DNA from: Streptomyces violaceusniger Tu 4113
GTDB lineage: Bacteria; Actinomycetota; Actinomycetes; Streptomycetales; Streptomycetaceae
Direction of reading: 5' to 3'
NCBI RefSeq assembly: GCF_000147815.2
Contig: NC_015957.1
Location: 744,001 to 808,000, forward strand
Length of the DNA: 64,000 bases
The notes beneath the pieces were generated by a model. It did no database searches and was not told the DNA's origin. It saw only the letters and a list, made by a program, of their open reading frames with translations. Below, piece by piece: positions 63,578 to 64,000 of this stretch (position 1 is its first letter; each line of letters begins with the position of its first letter). The translations under genes were made by a program, and so were the position numbers.

Positions 63578-63609
63578 CGGTGCTGACAGCGGGGAAGGCT
63601 ACCGCTAAT

Positions 63610-63624
63610 CTGACGGGTAGTCAG
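63610..63624. promoter_or_regulatory. TetR-type operator 9
   Basis: CTGACGGGTAGTCAG lies between the divergent Ltp2-like gene (33 bp from its start) and the acyl-CoA synthetase gene (46 bp from its start). Confidence 0.75.
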
Positions 63625-63669
63625 CTAGTGGGGTCGTCCGTCCCGGGTTCCGGGGAGGGGAGCGGTCCG

Positions 63670-64000
63670 ATGCAACGGATGGCACAGGGGAACACCGTCC
63701 CGGCCCTGATCCGGGCGGCGGTCGAGCGATACGGCCCGGCCGAGGCCGTGGTCGAGGGCCGCGCCCGGATCTCGTACGCCGAGCTCGGCGCCCGGATCGA
63801 ACGCGCCGCGGCCGCGTGCGTCGCCTCGGGTCTCGAACCGGGCGACCGCGCCGCGATCTGGGCGCCCAACACCACCGACTGGATCGTGGCGGCGCTCGGC
63901 GCGGTCACCGCGGGCGGCGTGCTGGTCCCGGTCAACACCCGCTTCAAGGGCGCCGAGGCGGCGTATGTGCTGCGCCGCACCCGGGCCTCGCACCTGTTCA
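63670..64000 (+). CDS. Acyl-CoA synthetase / AMP-dependent ligase, N-terminal part, runs off the right edge
   Basis: From ATG 63670, preceded by GGGGAGGGGAG, an open frame of 110 codons runs to the window end. It shows the start of an ANL-superfamily ligase: ISYAELGARIERAAAAC, LEPGDRAAIWAPNTTDWIVA, LGAVTAGGVLVPVNTRF, and a final YVLRRTRASHLF as in FadD-type enzymes. The catalytic P-loop and C-terminal domain are outside the window. Its promoter shares TetR-type operator 9 with the divergent aldolase unit. Confidence 0.85.
   Translation, partial: MQRMAQGNTVPALIRAAVERYGPAEAVVEGRARISYAELGARIERAAAACVASGLEPGDRAAIWAPNTTDWIVAALGAVTAGGVLVPVNTRFKGAEAAYVLRRTRASHLF

Overview
The window is high-GC actinobacterial DNA and almost certainly comes from a Streptomyces chromosome. 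It carries whiD, bldM with its sigma-BldN promoter, the ShbA-type sigma factor, groES-groEL1 with two CIRCE operators and the guaB/guaB3 pair, in an order I recall from the conserved Streptomyces core. Coding density, GTG starts and codon use agree. Abundant repeats and low-complexity coding tracts are compatible with one of the large-genome Streptomyces clades, but this is inference.

Layout. 1-30 kb is a mostly conserved core: the N-terminus of a BAHD-type acyltransferase at the edge, a SAM methyltransferase whose stop codon lies in a 169-bp palindromic MITE-like element, a polysaccharide deacetylase lipoprotein, groES-groEL1, an SDR, a MOSC protein, a LysR regulator, divergent whiD and bldM, shbA, guaB and guaB3, two related small membrane proteins, an MreB/Mbl homologue, a DUF6049-like exported protein surrounded by tandem repeats, a nucleotide-sugar dehydrogenase homologue lacking catalytic residues, glpD, a serine hydrolase lipoprotein, and an active Ser/Thr kinase next to a pseudokinase split by a long insertion.

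30-55.5 kb and 61-64 kb form a catabolic island for acyl-CoA substrates: two AMP-forming acyl-CoA ligases and one NDP-forming ligase-like protein, four acyl-CoA dehydrogenases, SDR, aldehyde and alcohol dehydrogenases, a cyclase-family hydrolase, two enoyl-CoA hydratases, two lipid-transfer-protein (thiolase-like)/DUF35 pairs, a flavin reductase, an FMO-like oxygenase, a DoxX protein and an F420-type (Ddn-like) protein. Nine near-identical 15-bp palindromes (CTGACGGNCCRTCAG-like) sit at the promoters, including one across the start codon of the local TetR gene. I infer one TetR regulon. The gene content resembles actinobacterial steroid or isoprenoid side-chain degradation, but no ring-cleavage genes are present, so the substrate is unknown. 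Interspersed are an anti-sigma-like ATPase, a 2H phosphoesterase, a GlxA-type regulator with a divergent MFS transporter, a LacI remnant and a PdxH-like protein.

55.5-61 kb holds an AT-richer intergenic stretch with paired DnaA-box-like sequences, a two-domain VOC protein, a kinase fused to a PQQ-type beta-propeller, and two small exported proteins with similar C-terminal layouts.

A sequence-level peculiarity is the octamer CCTTACGG/CCGTAAGG, found 21 times by eye (about 2 expected from composition) in coding and intergenic DNA and skewed toward one strand.
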